Origin: Saururus chinensis
Taxonomy: Eukaryota > Streptophyta > Magnoliopsida > Piperales > Saururaceae
NCBI GenBank assembly: GCA_035235625.1
Contig: CP141142.1
Span: 10,942,995-11,006,994, forward strand
DNA: 64,000 bases
Reading direction: 5' to 3'
In this document: positions 1 through 12,429 of the stretch, in pieces
Position numbering within the stretch: position 1 is the stretch's first letter
How the letters are laid out: each line of letters opens with the position of its first letter
Notes under the pieces: model-generated
Databases searched by the model: none
What the model was told of the DNA's origin: nothing
The model's input: only the letters and a program-made list of their open reading frames with translations
Program-made: the position numbers and the translations under genes

Positions 1-2227
1 AATGTTTTAACTTGGTGGAAGACATATGGAAAGAACTATCATGTATTATCTACCTTAGCTCGTGATTTACTAACCTCCCTCATGTCTACAGTAACATTGA
101 AATATGCTTTTAGGGGGCGATTGGGAACTGAATTAATTTACCGCCAAATGTGAATTACGTTTGGTAATAGAATTTGTTAGAATAAATTTAGATGTCGCGT
201 CAAACCTAATTTTAAAACTTTAAGCTAATATAACTCTCTCTCTCTCGAACTCAGATATGCACGTTCTTGATACCATTACGCTTCTAAATTCGAGCTCTAT
301 CAAATAAGACCCCACAAGGGTAGGTAATTTTGAACTTTTAAAGTGGGCCTTACCTATATGGCAAGTTTCTCGAGGCTCAAATCGACATAAGAGATAATCA
401 TTGAAATATAATAGAATCTATAATTTTTAAAATGGGGAGTAGAAGACTGAATCGACTGAATCACTTCATGTCTGATTCAGGCTTGAAATGGCCTGAATCA
501 ACTTTAGGGCTGAATTTTTTAATTCTACGTAGCTTCTACACACAAATAGGATTGTAATAAATTAAGCTTTAATTGAGGTTGAATCAACTTAATCTTCCAA
601 AACTTTAGTACCCAAATGACCCCTTAGTATAAAAAGTAGGATGTTTGACAATAGATGAAGTTGACTAATGCTTGATGAGATAGAGTCATGTTTTTACTTA
701 AAGGATTGATTAGACACTAAATAAATGACACAAACTACTAATTTTGAAGAGAAAATGAGAGAAGATTTATAAAATTTAATAATAAATAATTAGTTAATAA
801 TAAAATATTTATTTAATTTTGTATTTAAAGTTTTAAATTATAATTGTAAATTATAGATATGTGAGTAGGTGTCAACCTACTTAGGATGTGCTCATTATAA
901 CTTTTTTAATAAATAATTTTAATTTTTTTTATTAATTTAAAGTTTTTTAAAAAAATATAAGGAGGTTTTGGGCTGGGCCAAGGCCCCCTTCTCTCTCATT
1001 GGGTGGGGATCAGCCCGGCTCTAAGGAAGGGTGTGTGGCCACCTCTAAAGAAACCCTAGATAAATACCCCTAAATACCACAAATGGGCTCCCAAAACGCC
1101 GAGTTGCATTTGATGAAATCGCACACGTGGTCTCTTGTAAATTTGCTAGCGAATACATGCAAGGGCTTTTGTGGATCGGCCAAACATTGGAGAAACAAAT
1201 AGGAGCCCCAAAGAAAAGGTAGATCCGGATCTGGACTCTGTCATACCCGTGTAACACATAGATACTGAAGTCCGCCTCCAGAAGTCCCCAAACGTTCTAT
1301 ATGAGTGTGGAGCATTAAAAACTCCTCCTTCGATGTAGATAGCTGAAAGAGAAATCTCATAAGAAGCACGCCTGTGGAGATGTGGCCTCAATCGCCAGAG
1401 GATAATCTAGTCGCAGGGAGTGGGCAACTGCGAGCTTGCGGGGTGCCCCTTGCCAACTGTTGAACAAACATACTGAGACCCTACGTCTTTGTTAAATTCA
1501 TTAATATCTAGCGGGCCCGGCCAAAACTCAGATTACTATTTGCATTTTTTTTGGAGGGGGGCATCAAGTGCTTCGAAGTTCTTGTCTATGTTTTGGCGGG
1601 GGACTGCCCCCCACCAACTATTCCACAAATAGTCGGGGAATCTAAGTCCCCCTATATTGTTTTAATATCTAGAGGGGGTACCCCTCACTAAAACCTAGAT
1701 AGTAATTTTGCTGTTAGAATTGCTCATCGCCGAAGCTACAATACTAACCAGAGTTACTACCAAATGTCAGAAAAGGGATAGGAGGAAGCGGAGAAGATAG
1801 AGGGTCAATAGAGCTACAGTGTTTGTCGGAGCCGTAGTGCTCATCGGCGGCTTTGATTTTTTTCGGTAGAGAATAAGGAAGACAAATAAATATTTTTTAG
1901 GTTAGGTAATGAGGAAAATAAGGGTATTGAAGTAAAAAAAAAAATTGCTTTTACTTGGGGGATACATAAAAAATGAGGGTCTAAATAGCCACAGTCTAAA
2001 TTAATGTTATTATGACAAGCTTCGATAAAAGAATTTGTTCGCAAAACATCCAAAAAGTTAATTAACAGGTTTAGAAAAAAGTCGTTTCCACTTTTATGGT
2101 AATGGGAGTCGTATGAGTTGTGAGAAAGTTTCTGATTAAAATCTGTCTTGTTAATATATTGGCAGGGATTAATTTTTCCTCTGCCGAAGTCCAAAAGTTT
2201 GCTCTTATAGTTATCAGATGTAAAGGT
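1..2227. other. No gene recognised
   Basis: AT-rich non-coding sequence with a GC-richer island at about 960-1700. The short open frames here have no recognisable protein features. There is a short CT run near 233-244. Two similar phrases, 'ttaatatctag' followed by G/C-rich sequence, occur near 1500 and 1660 and hint at an old repeat, but no terminal repeats were found. Confidence 0.5.
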
Positions 2228-2777
2228 AGACTCCCACGTGTATTACTGAGTAAACTTTGTAGATGAAGCTACTTCAAACATGAAAAACAAGTTGTGATAA
2301 GCTGGTGAAGCTTCACCGGCACCAGCACTAGCACCAGCAAACCACCTATTCAAAACACGTGAGACCATGTGACCAGTGACTGACCACCAAGTCTGCAGCA
2401 CACGGAGTTATAAACCGTAGTTTAGTTTCCTCTTTTCCCACACAAGACATCTCTGCCTCAATCGGAGTCTTATTTTTCTTTACAAGGCCCACAGTACTTA
2501 AGAGATCCTAACAAACCCTACCTATTAAAATATTACTTCATCTTTTTCCTAAGGCTCTATTAAAAACCCCTCACCTCTCCATTAAACCAGACACAATTCG
2601 GGACAAGAACGACCATCGCGAAGAAAATGAGATCCAACATGGAGGCTTTCTTTGATCACTTTATGATGTTTTTAAAGTTGACTGGATGATTAGAATCATA
2701 TAGGAAAGAACAGAATGTTTCTTGGACGCTTCTTCTGTCCAATGTCCATGTGCCGCGTCATAAAGAGGGGAGAGATT
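2228..2777 (+). repeat. Partial upstream copy of the ABCG promoter region
   Basis: This segment matches the region upstream of the transporter first exons. Positions 2228-2290 match 9889-9954. Positions 2318-2777 match 11418-11850, including the phrase 'ccatgtgaccagtgactgac' and the segment around 'gtgccgcgt'. It is more diverged than the two downstream copies are from each other. Homology stops abruptly near 2777, where sequence tied to the Mutator-like gene begins. It contains no first exon. Confidence 0.75.
2291..2317 (+). mobile_element. Left terminal inverted repeat of a Mutator-like element
   Basis: The 27 bases beginning GTTGTGATAAGCTGGTGAAG are the exact reverse complement of 12181-12207. 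They embed the 16-base palindrome TGGTGAAGCTTCACC(A/G). Just outside lies ACATGAAAAAC (2278-2288), repeated at 12208-12218 outside the other end. A direct repeat of 9-11 bp with long inverted ends fits a Mutator-like insertion. The family assignment is inferred. Confidence 0.65.
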
Positions 2778-4685
2778 ATTGACCAACACAATATATCCTT
2801 TCATGAACAGGATATTCACGGGAATTTACATTCCGTGTTATTGAATCCATAACATGAGCAATTTCTTATTATCAATAATACGAACTTGGATCATGACCAT
2901 TATGAGAATTTATATATTGTGTTATTTAATACATAATATTTAAACTTTTGTGTCAATAATAATAATAAAAAATATAAACTAATTCTTACTTCATTTGTTA
3001 TGCACTCCTAATAAAGCATAGACACATAATCGATATAGAGAAGTATAGACACATAATCAATATGAAGAAGCATCGACAGGCAATTTTGGTGTGGGTTGGC
3101 CATAAAATTCTTGATTGTCTCTTGATTTTCACTAAGCAAGATCTCCATGTGGGACACGTCACTATAACAAAAAATACTATTAGCGACGCTTAAAAAGTAT
3201 TGTTAATAGTCAATAAAGAAGGAGTCGTCGCTATTGTATATAATTATTTAAAAAAATATAAAAAAATATTTAAAAAATAAATAAATAATAACATAAAAAA
3301 GAAAAGTAATTGTATTAGCAATGCTATTTAAGAGCTTCGCTAAAAAAAATTTTAAAAAGAAAAAATAGACCAAACCGGGTCAATAGATCCAGTTTGGAAA
3401 CGGGTCAGTGCACTGCACACCCGCGCCCGGTGCGGGTAGGAGCGACCCGCAGTCTGCGAGTCATCTTCTTCAAAACAGTACAACAGTGAAAACCGACACG
3501 GTGGCAAAACCAAAACGGAGGCGAAAAACCAAAATGGCGGCAAAAAATAAAACGAAGGTGGAAAAACACAACTGTGGCAAAAACCAAAAGAGCGGCAAAT
3601 TTACAAAACGGTGGCAAATACAGAATGGCGGTGGATACATAATGGGAAGCTCCTTCCCATGCGAAAAATAAAACGCAAACTCCGAAGACAAAGACGGCTT
3701 GGGTGAAGAGATCAAATTTGACTCCGAAGACGAAGACGGCCTGGGTGAAGAGATCAAATTCGACAAAGAGGGCAGTGCGCTCAGGGCTGGGGCCGCCAGC
3801 GAGGTCGAACCTGACCACGTGGTTCCACTTGGGGTTGGGCCTACCTCCGTCGTCTTCGGATCTGAAAGGGGACGGGTTGCTGCTGCCGCCGCCGCCCAGC
3901 CTTGTCACCACCAGGCATAAGGCTGCAAAGGGAACAGGGGAATGCGTGGAAGGGGGATCCGGAGAAAGAAGATGTCAGGGGATGGAAGGAGGCCTGACAA
4001 GGGACTAATGATGGCGTGGATGGTGGCGGAGCGGTGGAAACGGTGGAAATAAGAAAGGAGGAGCGCGGTGCAGCAAAGTGGAGAGGAGGGACACGGAATG
4101 GTGGAAAACACCCCATCGGCTCGGGTTATAACAAACCGGCAAAAATTTGCCCGAGCAAAATTTTGCGGCCGCAAGCGGGAAATTTCACACATGCGCGAGT
4201 CATTTCGGCTGTGCGAGAGAAATTTCGACCACACACAAAATTTCGTGCGAAATGAAATTTTGGCCCTTTTGCAACGCTTCCTCAAAAGCGTCGCAATAGG
4301 CCAGCAACTATATTACCGAAATACTCACGCTTTTCACAACACTTCACTATAATCGTCATTAAAAAGAAACTATTTGCGACACTTTAGATAAAGCATCAAA
4401 AATAGAATTAGTTTTTTTGCGACGCTTATCCTTAAGCGTCTCAAGAAAACGTATTTGCCATTATAAGAGTTGCAATAAATTTTTTTTATAAAATTATTCA
4501 TAGCTATTATCGATGCATAGTTGTATGCGTCGCTAATACTGTAGAGTATTAGTGATGTATAATGTTATATGTCACTAATACCCTATAGCATTAGCGACGC
4601 ATATACGTATGCATTGCTAATACATATACTTATTAGAGACGCATACATATATGCATTGCTAAAACAATTTTTTTTTTTAAATATC

Positions 4686-4940
4686 CCCCCTCACTCCCTC
4701 TCCTCTCTCTCTACCCTCCCTCCCTCCCCTCTCTCTCCTCTTCCTTTCCTCTCTCTCTCCTCTTCCTTTCCTCTCTCTCTCTCCTCTTCCTATCCTCTCT
4801 CTCTCTCTTCCTCTCCTCTCTCTCCCCTCTCTCCACTCTCTCTCTCTTCCCTCCCCTCTCTCTCTTACCTCTCCTCTCTCTCCTCTACTCTCTCTCCTCC
4901 CTCTCCTCTCCCTCTCTTCTCTCTCCCTCTCTCTTTCAAT
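4686..4940 (+). repeat. CT-rich simple-sequence tract
   Basis: Impure (CT)n with CCTCC interruptions, inside CACTA element 1. It produces Ser/Leu/Pro-rich chance open frames. Confidence 0.9.
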
Positions 4941-5137
4941 TTTTAAAGATTTTTTATTATTTAAAATTAATTTTAATAAAATTAAAAAGAATTAAACGAA
5001 ATCATATTAGCGACGTATATAATTAATTATACATTGCTAATATGTCACGTATTAGTGACGTATAATTTGATACATTGCTAATACATATACTAATAGTGAC
5101 GTATATGTATATATGTCTCTATTAGTATATGTAACCC

Positions 5138-5640
5138 CCTCTCCGCCCTCTCTCTCTCCCTCTCTCCTCTCCTCTCTCTCCCCTCTCTCTCCCCACTCTC
5201 TCCTCTCTCAACTCTCTCTCTCCTCCCTCTCCTCTCTCTCCTCACTCTCTCTCTCACCCTCTCTCTACAGTCTCTCTCTCTTCTCTTTCCTCACTCTCCT
5301 CCGTCTTCTCTCTCCTCTCTCTCCTTTCTCTCTCCTTTCTCTCCTTTCTCTCTCCTCTCTCCCCTCTCTCTCCTCTTCTATCTCTCTCCCTCTCTCTCTT
5401 CCTTTTCTCTCCTCTCTCTCTCTCCCCTCTCTCTCCTCCCTCTCCCTCTCACCCCCTCTCTCCTCTCTCCCCTCTCTCCCCCTCTCTCTCTCCTCACTCT
5501 CTCTCCCCCTCTCCTCACTCTCTCTCCTCATTGTCTCTCTCACCCTCTCTCTCCTCCATCTCACTCTTCCCTTTCTCTTTCTTTCTCTCTCACCTCTCTC
5601 TCTCTTCGATCCCTTTCTTCCCTTTCTTCACTATCTCTTT
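5138..5640 (+). repeat. CT-rich simple-sequence tract
   Basis: The second and longer impure (CT)n tract of CACTA element 1, separated from the first by AT-rich sequence carrying GCGAC motifs. Related tracts occur in the other two CACTA elements. Confidence 0.9.
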
Positions 5641-7082
5641 TATTATAAATTATATTTTAAAATTAATAAGAATTTAAGAAATAAAATATATTATATCTAA
5701 ATAGTGAAAGTTTAATCTATTATTAACACTACTTTTTATTAGAAATTTAATATTTATTTATTATATATACAAATAGTGAATATTGAATAGAATATATATT
5801 ATATTTAGGAAGTTTTTTATTTATTAAATAAAATTGATTAATAAAGCTATTTGCAATGCGTGTACATAAGTGTCGCTATTACTAATGCTATTTGCGACTC
5901 TTATTTTAAAGCATTGCTAATAATTTAAAATTTAAAATTTTTTATTTTAAATTAATAACTAATTTAGGACTATTAGGATGCTAGTAACAACATCACTAAT
6001 AGTCTTGATATTAGCGACACTTGTGAATAGCATCGCTAATAGTCCACTATTAGCGATGCTTGAGTTAAGCATCACTAATAGTTATGATTTTTTTTCTTTT
6101 TTTAGTTAAAAAATATATATTTTAATGATGTTTGTATAAAGCGTTGCTAATATGATTAGTATTAGCGACGCTTTAAACTATGCGTTGTTAATATATGACT
6201 CATAATAAAATGATTCGCTAATAGTTCACTTTTTTGCGCAGCTTTTGTATGCGCCGCAAATAGTTATTTTTAGCGACGCTTACATTTGCGTCGCTAATAA
6301 ATGTATCGCTAATACTACATTTTTTTTATAGTGCGTGTTGGAGGTCAAGGTAGTTTTGTGGCTCCACTGCAATCTCCTCCTTTTCCTTTAGCTTCTTCTC
6401 ATGCTTCTTAGTGTGCTCTTCGATGGCTATTATGCTTTTGATACTCTCTAGTAGTTCCTGATAAACTGGATCAAGAGTACTCGATATGGTGGCCGAGGTA
6501 GAAGCAACATTTGAGTACTAGTCAACGGACGAAGTAGGAGACTTTGCAGCAATTTCCTCTTCTCGGGCAGGAACAACGTACGTGGCAAGGACAGCTACCA
6601 ATAGAACTTCATCTCCTAGCGTCACCTCCCCTTGCTCTATTTTCAACTCAATCAGCTTTCCAATTTTTAAGGCCAAGAGGCTGCTAATTGACTTTGGATG
6701 AACCAGGCTTGGCACCTTCTTGGTTGCCTCTTCCTTGGCTGCCTCCACCTTGGATGCTTCCTCCTTGTCTACCTACCCCTTGGCTACCTTTGCCGGTATA
6801 TTAGCCACCGTGTACCTCATCCTCCTAGATATGGGTGGTAGCAGGGATGTGATGCGGCAGCATCAGAAACTTTTAGTTTCTTAATCTTCAGCTTCAGTTG
6901 CTTTGTGGCTCCTCTCGGGCTTGCACCACGTCCTTATTAATTTTCTTGAGGAATTTGGTAATAGTGATCAGTTCGACCTTGGGGCCCTTATTTTTTTTTG
7001 GGGAGTCAGCTTTAGGTTCCCCTTTCTCTACAAAATACATAGGACAAGTCGTATTAATATACATATAAAAATCAAACAAAGT

Positions 7083-7386
7083 GCGTTATTGATGACACAA
7101 CTATTTCAAAAGTCTTTGTAAATATAAGACGATAATACAAATTGTCATGTTATTGATCACATGACTATTCCAAAGTCTTTTTGAATATAAGATAATAATA
7201 CAAACTATCTTGTTATCGATGACACGAGTAATCCAAAGTTGTTTTGAATATAAGACAGTAATACAAACTGTCATGTTATCGATCACACGACGTACAACCT
7301 CATCATTTTTACGATAATACGAAATAAAAATATGTCGTGCTATCGATAACACGCCTTTCTAAGTATGTTGTATTCATAACACAACA
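7083..7386. repeat. Cluster of CGTGTTATCGATAACACG-like palindromes (1)
   Basis: About six degenerate copies of a palindrome centred on ATCGAT or ATTGAT, spaced roughly 50-65 bp apart. The clearest is 'cgtgctatcgataacacg' near 7335-7352. They fill the gap between two coding blocks of the DUF1985-type gene. Confidence 0.75.
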
Positions 7387-8287
7387 TAATAACCTGGTGA
7401 TAAATAGCTTAGGGAACTACTTGCAGAAAATGAAATCGTCATCTCCAAATTGAGGAAGAGGTTTCTTTGCTCTTTAGGAGCATAATGATGAATAACTTCA
7501 CTTGATTTTGAAGTTCAAGCCTTCACCCTCACCACCTCTCTCCATTAGTTGTTGGTAGAGGGGGTTTTGTGTGACATTTCTCTGGTTGAGGGACTTCGTG
7601 TAGAGGTTGGGTGTCTAAATGAGATACTTCTTCATGTAGAGGCTGGGTTTCCGGATGATATATTTCTTCGTGTGGAGGTTGCATCTTGTTCGATTAACCT
7701 TGTGGTCACCTCGAGAGCATTTTTAACTCTCTGCAATGCAATTTCCACATTTTTGGTGTTCCAACCTCGCTCTCCATACAAGGCGGCCTTTTCCAATACA
7801 ACATAAACAATCTTAGTCATGACATTTAGTGGCATAACAAAGCTTGCAATGACGTCTTTGCTAAATAGATATTGTCCTAACGTCTAACCACAATGTGCTT
7901 GAACATGCACCATTTTTCTCTATATCGTTGAATGTGTGGCCGCCTTCTTTGCCTTCTGGGCAGACCGTTGGCCTTCGATCAAGTGGGCCTCTTTGGTAAT
8001 TGGATTTATTTGTAAAATGACTTCAAAATCTACCTTCAGTAGCCCAAGCATCTTCTCATATCACTTCCTCATCCTGTGATGAGTCAACAACATCTTCATT
8101 GACGTTTTGTTAGCCAGGTCAAGTTTGGCGCCCTTCTCCATATCTATCAACAATTGGGTAAATCCGATCCACCTCTTATACCTTAGACTACATGGAGGAG
8201 AACTTGGAGCCCATATAGAAGAGTACTTAAAAAACCACACCTACATTAGCAATACAATCCCATTAATAGTGATCCTATATCATGAAT

Positions 8288-8573
8288 GTCGTGTAATGGA
8301 CACACTTATTAAGTTAATTGTATCATTACTTACATGAAATAGTCACATTGTATAATTAAAGATACACGATACAGTAAGTTATCATGTTATAAAAAACACG
8401 CTAACATAACTGGCATGTGGTCAACAACATGGAAATGAAATTAGTGGGTTATCTAAACTATGTTAATTACACTATTGCGTTATTGATAAGACGATATACC
8501 TAAAATGCTAATATGCTATCGATGTTATCAATTCTACGCTAATATAAGTAATCATGTTATCGATAATACAAAA
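8288..8573. repeat. Cluster of CGTGTTATCGATAACACG-like palindromes (2)
   Basis: Several degenerate copies, including 'gcgttattgataagacg' near 8474 and 'atcatgttatcgataata' near 8547. This cluster fills the next gap between coding blocks of the DUF1985-type gene. Confidence 0.7.
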
Positions 8574-9384
8574 TTTACCTGTACCACAAATGAAGCCTCA
8601 ATGAAAATTTCGATTGTAGCAGAGCGCTCATTTTCTCTACTCCTGATGTTGCAGTGGGCTAAGGATATGGCGCTACATGACATATCATGAACTGCTTCCA
8701 CCCAGTTGTACCTCCCCACTATAGCTAGGTCTTTGAGGAAGTCACAGAGAGATGGGGAGATATGTCTATTATTTTGTGTAAATAATACAAGGGCCCCCAT
8801 GTGCATCATGGCCAAGTGTGCTAAGTCTTTGTAAGAGACAACACGCCTATTTTCTGCCACTTTATTTAAAAGTTCTTCAATGAGATTCTTTTCCGGCAGC
8901 TTCCCCATAGAGAACCTTTAGAAAAATTGACCCTTGCCTTGGGTAGCCTTCCCGTTGCCATTTTTCAAATTCAACGGGTTTCCTTTCACAATCAAACCTG
9001 TGATCAATGCAACTTCTTCCTCCGTGAGGGGTAGTACTTTGCCCCCAATGTTAAACACCTCTTGTGAGTTGTCCTAGCACTCACCTAATAGAACATCCAG
9101 GACCAGCTTGGAGATTATGATTTACTCACACTCGTATACTGGGTAGAACCTAGTCTCCTCCAAATTAAATTGTCTTGCATCCTAGCCTAGATACAATGAT
9201 GTCTTTCGATAATCAAAGTCTACCAGGGAAACTGTTTATTCCAAGGCCTAGTCTCCTCCCATAAATTCCAACCATTTGATTGCAATCTTGTAGCCTTCTT
9301 CTATAAAAGATGTTATATATATATAATTTATGAGGCATGACCAAAATCAAAGAGTCACACTGATTAACATTATGTAACTAACTT

Positions 9385-9590
9385 TCATATATCGTGTTAT
9401 TGATAATACGATAGGATGCCTTCTAATACGCGATGACACAACTTTTCAATGTTGTATATCACTTATCGTGTTATTGATAATACGATATGTATGCCTCTTA
9501 TACAAAATAATACGATTTCTCAATGTCATATATTGTATTATCTATAACAAGATATTTTGTGTATCGTATTATTAATAACACATTTATGTA
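9385..9590. repeat. Cluster of CGTGTTATCGATAACACG-like palindromes (3)
   Basis: Two near-perfect copies of TATCGTGTTATTGATAATAC continuing GATA (near 9396 and 9465), then weaker copies near 9530 and 9565. The cluster lies upstream of the first recognised coding block of the minus-strand gene. Confidence 0.75.
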
Positions 9591-9888
9591 CGGTGTATAT
9601 TCAAGTACTACCTATTGTATGCTCCATAACATGACATATGAATAATCGTGATATATGAATAAAATAGATATCTATCTCCATATATAACGTGATATATGAA
9701 TAATTGTCTATGTACTGCGTGTATTCACAATCGACATTTCTAGGTAAATGTGTCAATTTACCTAGTTGACACGATATAAAACCCTATAATTGAAGGGTAT
9801 TTTTATCTAATATATTTAAAATATTACTTCTTCGTCCAGGTAATATGAAAAAAACTTATAGTTGTGTAACTACTTTATAGAGAATTCG

Positions 9889-9956
9889 TAGTCCCAGGTG
9901 CATTACTGAGAAAAGACTGCATGGATGAAGCTACTTTAAACATGAAAAATAAGTTG
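9889..9956 (+). repeat. Second copy of the promoter-left segment
   Basis: It matches 2228-2290 ('gcattactgag ... gatgaagctacttt ... catgaaaaa') and runs into a left inverted repeat of the Mutator-like element that has lost about nine bases. The repeat is then split by the solo LTR at 9962-11403. Confidence 0.65.
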
Positions 9957-9961
9957 GTGAA

Positions 9962-11403
9962 TGATCGTTTATAATTAAACCATTTGCAAGTGTACAAGGT
10001 AATTATACTAAGATAAGTATTTAAGGGTTGTAAAACCTCAGGGATAGATGAATTATTACTAAATCTAAAGAGGAATTTTCTAATTAAAAAAACTAAAAAC
10101 AACTTAAAATTAAAATTAAGCAAAAGAAATAATCACTAAATTAAAAGCAAGAGATTAATATGATGGAATTTACTTAGGAAATTGAACCACTAGAGAACCA
10201 TAATAATTCCTTAACTTTTAATCTAAATCTAGTGTGAATATGAATAATTATTCTCAGCTACAAGCTAGAATTACTTTAGAAATAATCATTAATTAAATAC
10301 ATGACATGAACTATCTTTGACAATAGCATGAATCATCTACACTAAACTAGCTATAGGCATGACTTGTCTAATCTTAGTATAACTCATCCAATTCATTAAT
10401 TATCTAAATATTAAAATTATTGTATGACCATCTCATCTAAATTACATAAATTAAAATCGATGAAAATATCAAAACCACATCAATCTATTTATCTACAAGA
10501 CAATAAATCAACATAGACTTCAATAAACATTAAAAGTTATTCTATTAAAAAATTTTTTTATCATACAAATGTCATTATTAATAACTAAGATCTAAATTAA
10601 AAAGAAAAGTAACTAAAACTTATCTATAGCTTCATCAACTCCTAAGTAAAAAAAAGTCTAAGCTTCTATTGTAGAAGAAAACTCTTGAATTTTCATTAAA
10701 AGCTGTGAGTTCTCTTCCATCTTCTTCTTCTTTTTTCTCTTTAAAAAATCTACTAGAATATCTCAATTTTGAGCCAAATATGTCTTTATATAGGCATAAG
10801 AGCCATAGGAAGACGTCCAATATGAAAAGAAATTAAAATTGGCTTAAACTAGGAAATTGTGTGTTATCCCAATCGATCGCCCTGCATTCCCGTTTGATCG
10901 CCTGTACTAAATTTGTTTTCAAAATCACGTTTAGCCATTTGATACTTAAAACGCCCCGTTTGATCGGCCACACTATTTTTGCAATTTGGACAGTTTTTCT
11001 GAATAGTATCATGTCCAATTTCTGTTCATTAAGCTCTTTATTTTATGTCCATGTTAGTTTCTAACTTATTTATAACTCTAAAAAGATGTTCAAATCACTT
11101 TAAAGTATCTCAAGACTATTTTGAATTATTCCAAACATCGTCCAAATACCTTGATAAACGCACTTTGCCTATAAAATATAAAATATCATATTTTAGACAT
11201 GTAAAATATAATTAAAATCCTAACTTGATTTAAATACATGACTAAACTACTAATAACTTCTAAAATTAATTAATAATCAAACTAAAATATTAATAACTAT
11301 CTTAATCTAAATAAATCATAATTAACACTAAATTAACCTAATTTATACTAAAAAATAAGATAAAAATACATATAAAATAGATATACATATTTCATACTTA
11401 TTA
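9962..11403 (-). mobile_element. Solo LTR, minus orientation
   Basis: A 1442-bp insertion flanked by the 5-bp direct repeat GTGAA (9957-9961 and 11404-11408). Read on the minus strand it ends ...CGATCA. Its start is TAATAAGTATG, where the related copy at 51929-53328 has TGATAAATAT. A TATA box (TATATAAA) lies on the minus strand near 10785-10792. No internal retrotransposon genes are present. The family was not identified. Confidence 0.7.
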
Positions 11404-12180
11404 GTGAAGCTTCACTAGCACCAGCAAACCACCTATTCAAAACACATGAGCCCATGTGACCAGTGACTGACCACCAAGTCTGCAGACAACATTATAAACC
11501 GTAGTTTGTTTTCCCTTTTCCCACACAAGACATCTCTCCCTCAATGGGATTTATTTTTCTCTACAAGGTCCACAATACTTAAGAGATCCTAGCAAACTCT
11601 ACCAATTAAAATACTACTTCCTTTTTCCTAAGGCTCCATTAAAAGCCTCTCACCTCTCCATTAAACCCGACACAATTGGACAAGAATGAACCATCACGAA
11701 GAGAATGGGATCCATCATGGAGGCTTTCTTTGATCACTTTATGACGTTTCAAAGTTGACTGGAAGATTAGAACCATATAAGAAAAAACAGAATAGTATTA
11801 GATCATTATATGGGTTCTTGTGCCGCGTGATAAAGAGGCGAGGGATTTTTAATAGTTAGGGTTTGTTACCCGTCTAGCATGACAGATTTCATGACTAGGT
11901 CTCGTGATTAATAATGGGAAAATGTTACATCATCATAAAGTGGTAAGAGAGAAATTTGGGAAGATAATCCAGAGGTTTTCACATTTCTCCCCCTCCACAT
12001 GTTCACTGGCCCTACAATCTAGTTATTCTCAGTGGTCAGGAAATTTTTTTTTTGAGAAAAATTAGTCTCCAAACATGTCTCGTGTGGGAAAAGTGAAAGA
12101 AAACTATAGTTTTACTGACCGTGTGCGTGGTCTCGCATGTTTTAATTGGGATGTTGGCTGGTGTTGCCTCACCAGCAGTT

Positions 12181-12207
12181 GGTGAAGCTTCACCAGCTTA
12201 TCACAAC
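12181..12207 (-). mobile_element. Right terminal inverted repeat of the Mutator-like element, copy A
   Basis: Exact reverse complement of 2291-2317, followed by the direct repeat ACATGAAAAAC at 12208-12218. Positions 12180-12195 form the perfect palindrome TGGTGAAGCTTCACCA. Confidence 0.7.
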
Positions 12208-12429
12208 ACATGAAAAACTTTGATTTGGATATACATTCGGTCAATGAACTAAGTACCGAACAGTACTTTTACATTAAAACGGGACTAAAATTATTTCCCC
12301 ATAACATCTTTGTCTTGTAATTCACGCCCGTCCATGATCTGTAGACATTAAGGGGTTTACGGTACTTTCTTGTCTTGTGACTTGTCATTAGTTTTTTGAA
12401 GAAGAACAATTAATTCAACTCAAAAAGTG

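Larger units (their letters stand above)
3160..6333. mobile_element. CACTA (En/Spm-type) element 1, non-autonomous
   Basis: The left end reads CACTATAACAAAAAATAC and the right end, reverse-complemented, reads CACTATAAAAAAAATGTAG. The 3-bp target duplication CGT lies at 3157-3159 and 6334-6336. Both arms carry many copies, in both orientations, of the subterminal motif TTAGCGACGC / GCGTCGCTAAT, typical of CACTA elements. The 3174-bp body holds a GC-rich segment (about 3400-4200) and two CT-rich tracts. No transposase was recognised, so it should depend on an enzyme supplied in trans. It sits inside a coding exon of the minus-strand DUF1985-type gene. Confidence 0.88.
3008..9330 (-). pseudogene. 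DUF1985-type gene of a Mutator-like element, decayed
   Basis: Minus-strand coding blocks lie at about 8580-9330, 7390-8270, 6337-7080 and 3008-3156. The first encodes a frame with 'FNIGGKVLPLTEEEVALITGL' followed by a 'YKDLAHLAMMHMGAL...' stretch and a 'RYNWVEAVHD' stretch. This resembles the DUF1985 domain found in plant Mutator-like elements that carry Ulp1-like genes. The downstream blocks encode charged, probably coiled-coil sequence (for example 'EEHTKKHEKKLKEKEE'). In-frame stops occur, for example TAG at 6518-6520. The last block ends at a stop at 3008-3010. A CACTA element (3160-6333) splits the last block, and the same frame runs on both sides of it. No Ulp1 protease motif or transposase catalytic domain was seen. 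The exact exon borders are uncertain, and the domain call rests on memory of the family rather than a search. Confidence 0.6.

Noticed and set aside
3405..4352. Several overlapping open frames in the GC-rich segment of CACTA element 1
   Set aside because: Open in many frames on both strands, with internal repeats and no recognisable motif. Best explained by composition.
4569..5700. Long Ser/Leu/Pro-rich open frames in CT-rich tracts, and their Arg/Glu-rich antisense frames
   Set aside because: They are translations of simple-sequence repeats inside CACTA element 1. The same pattern recurs at 32050-32295, 37475-37981 and 38567-39040.
7083..9590. CRISPR-like array
   Set aside because: The palindromic repeats are degenerate and irregularly spaced with no uniform spacers, and the genome is a plant.
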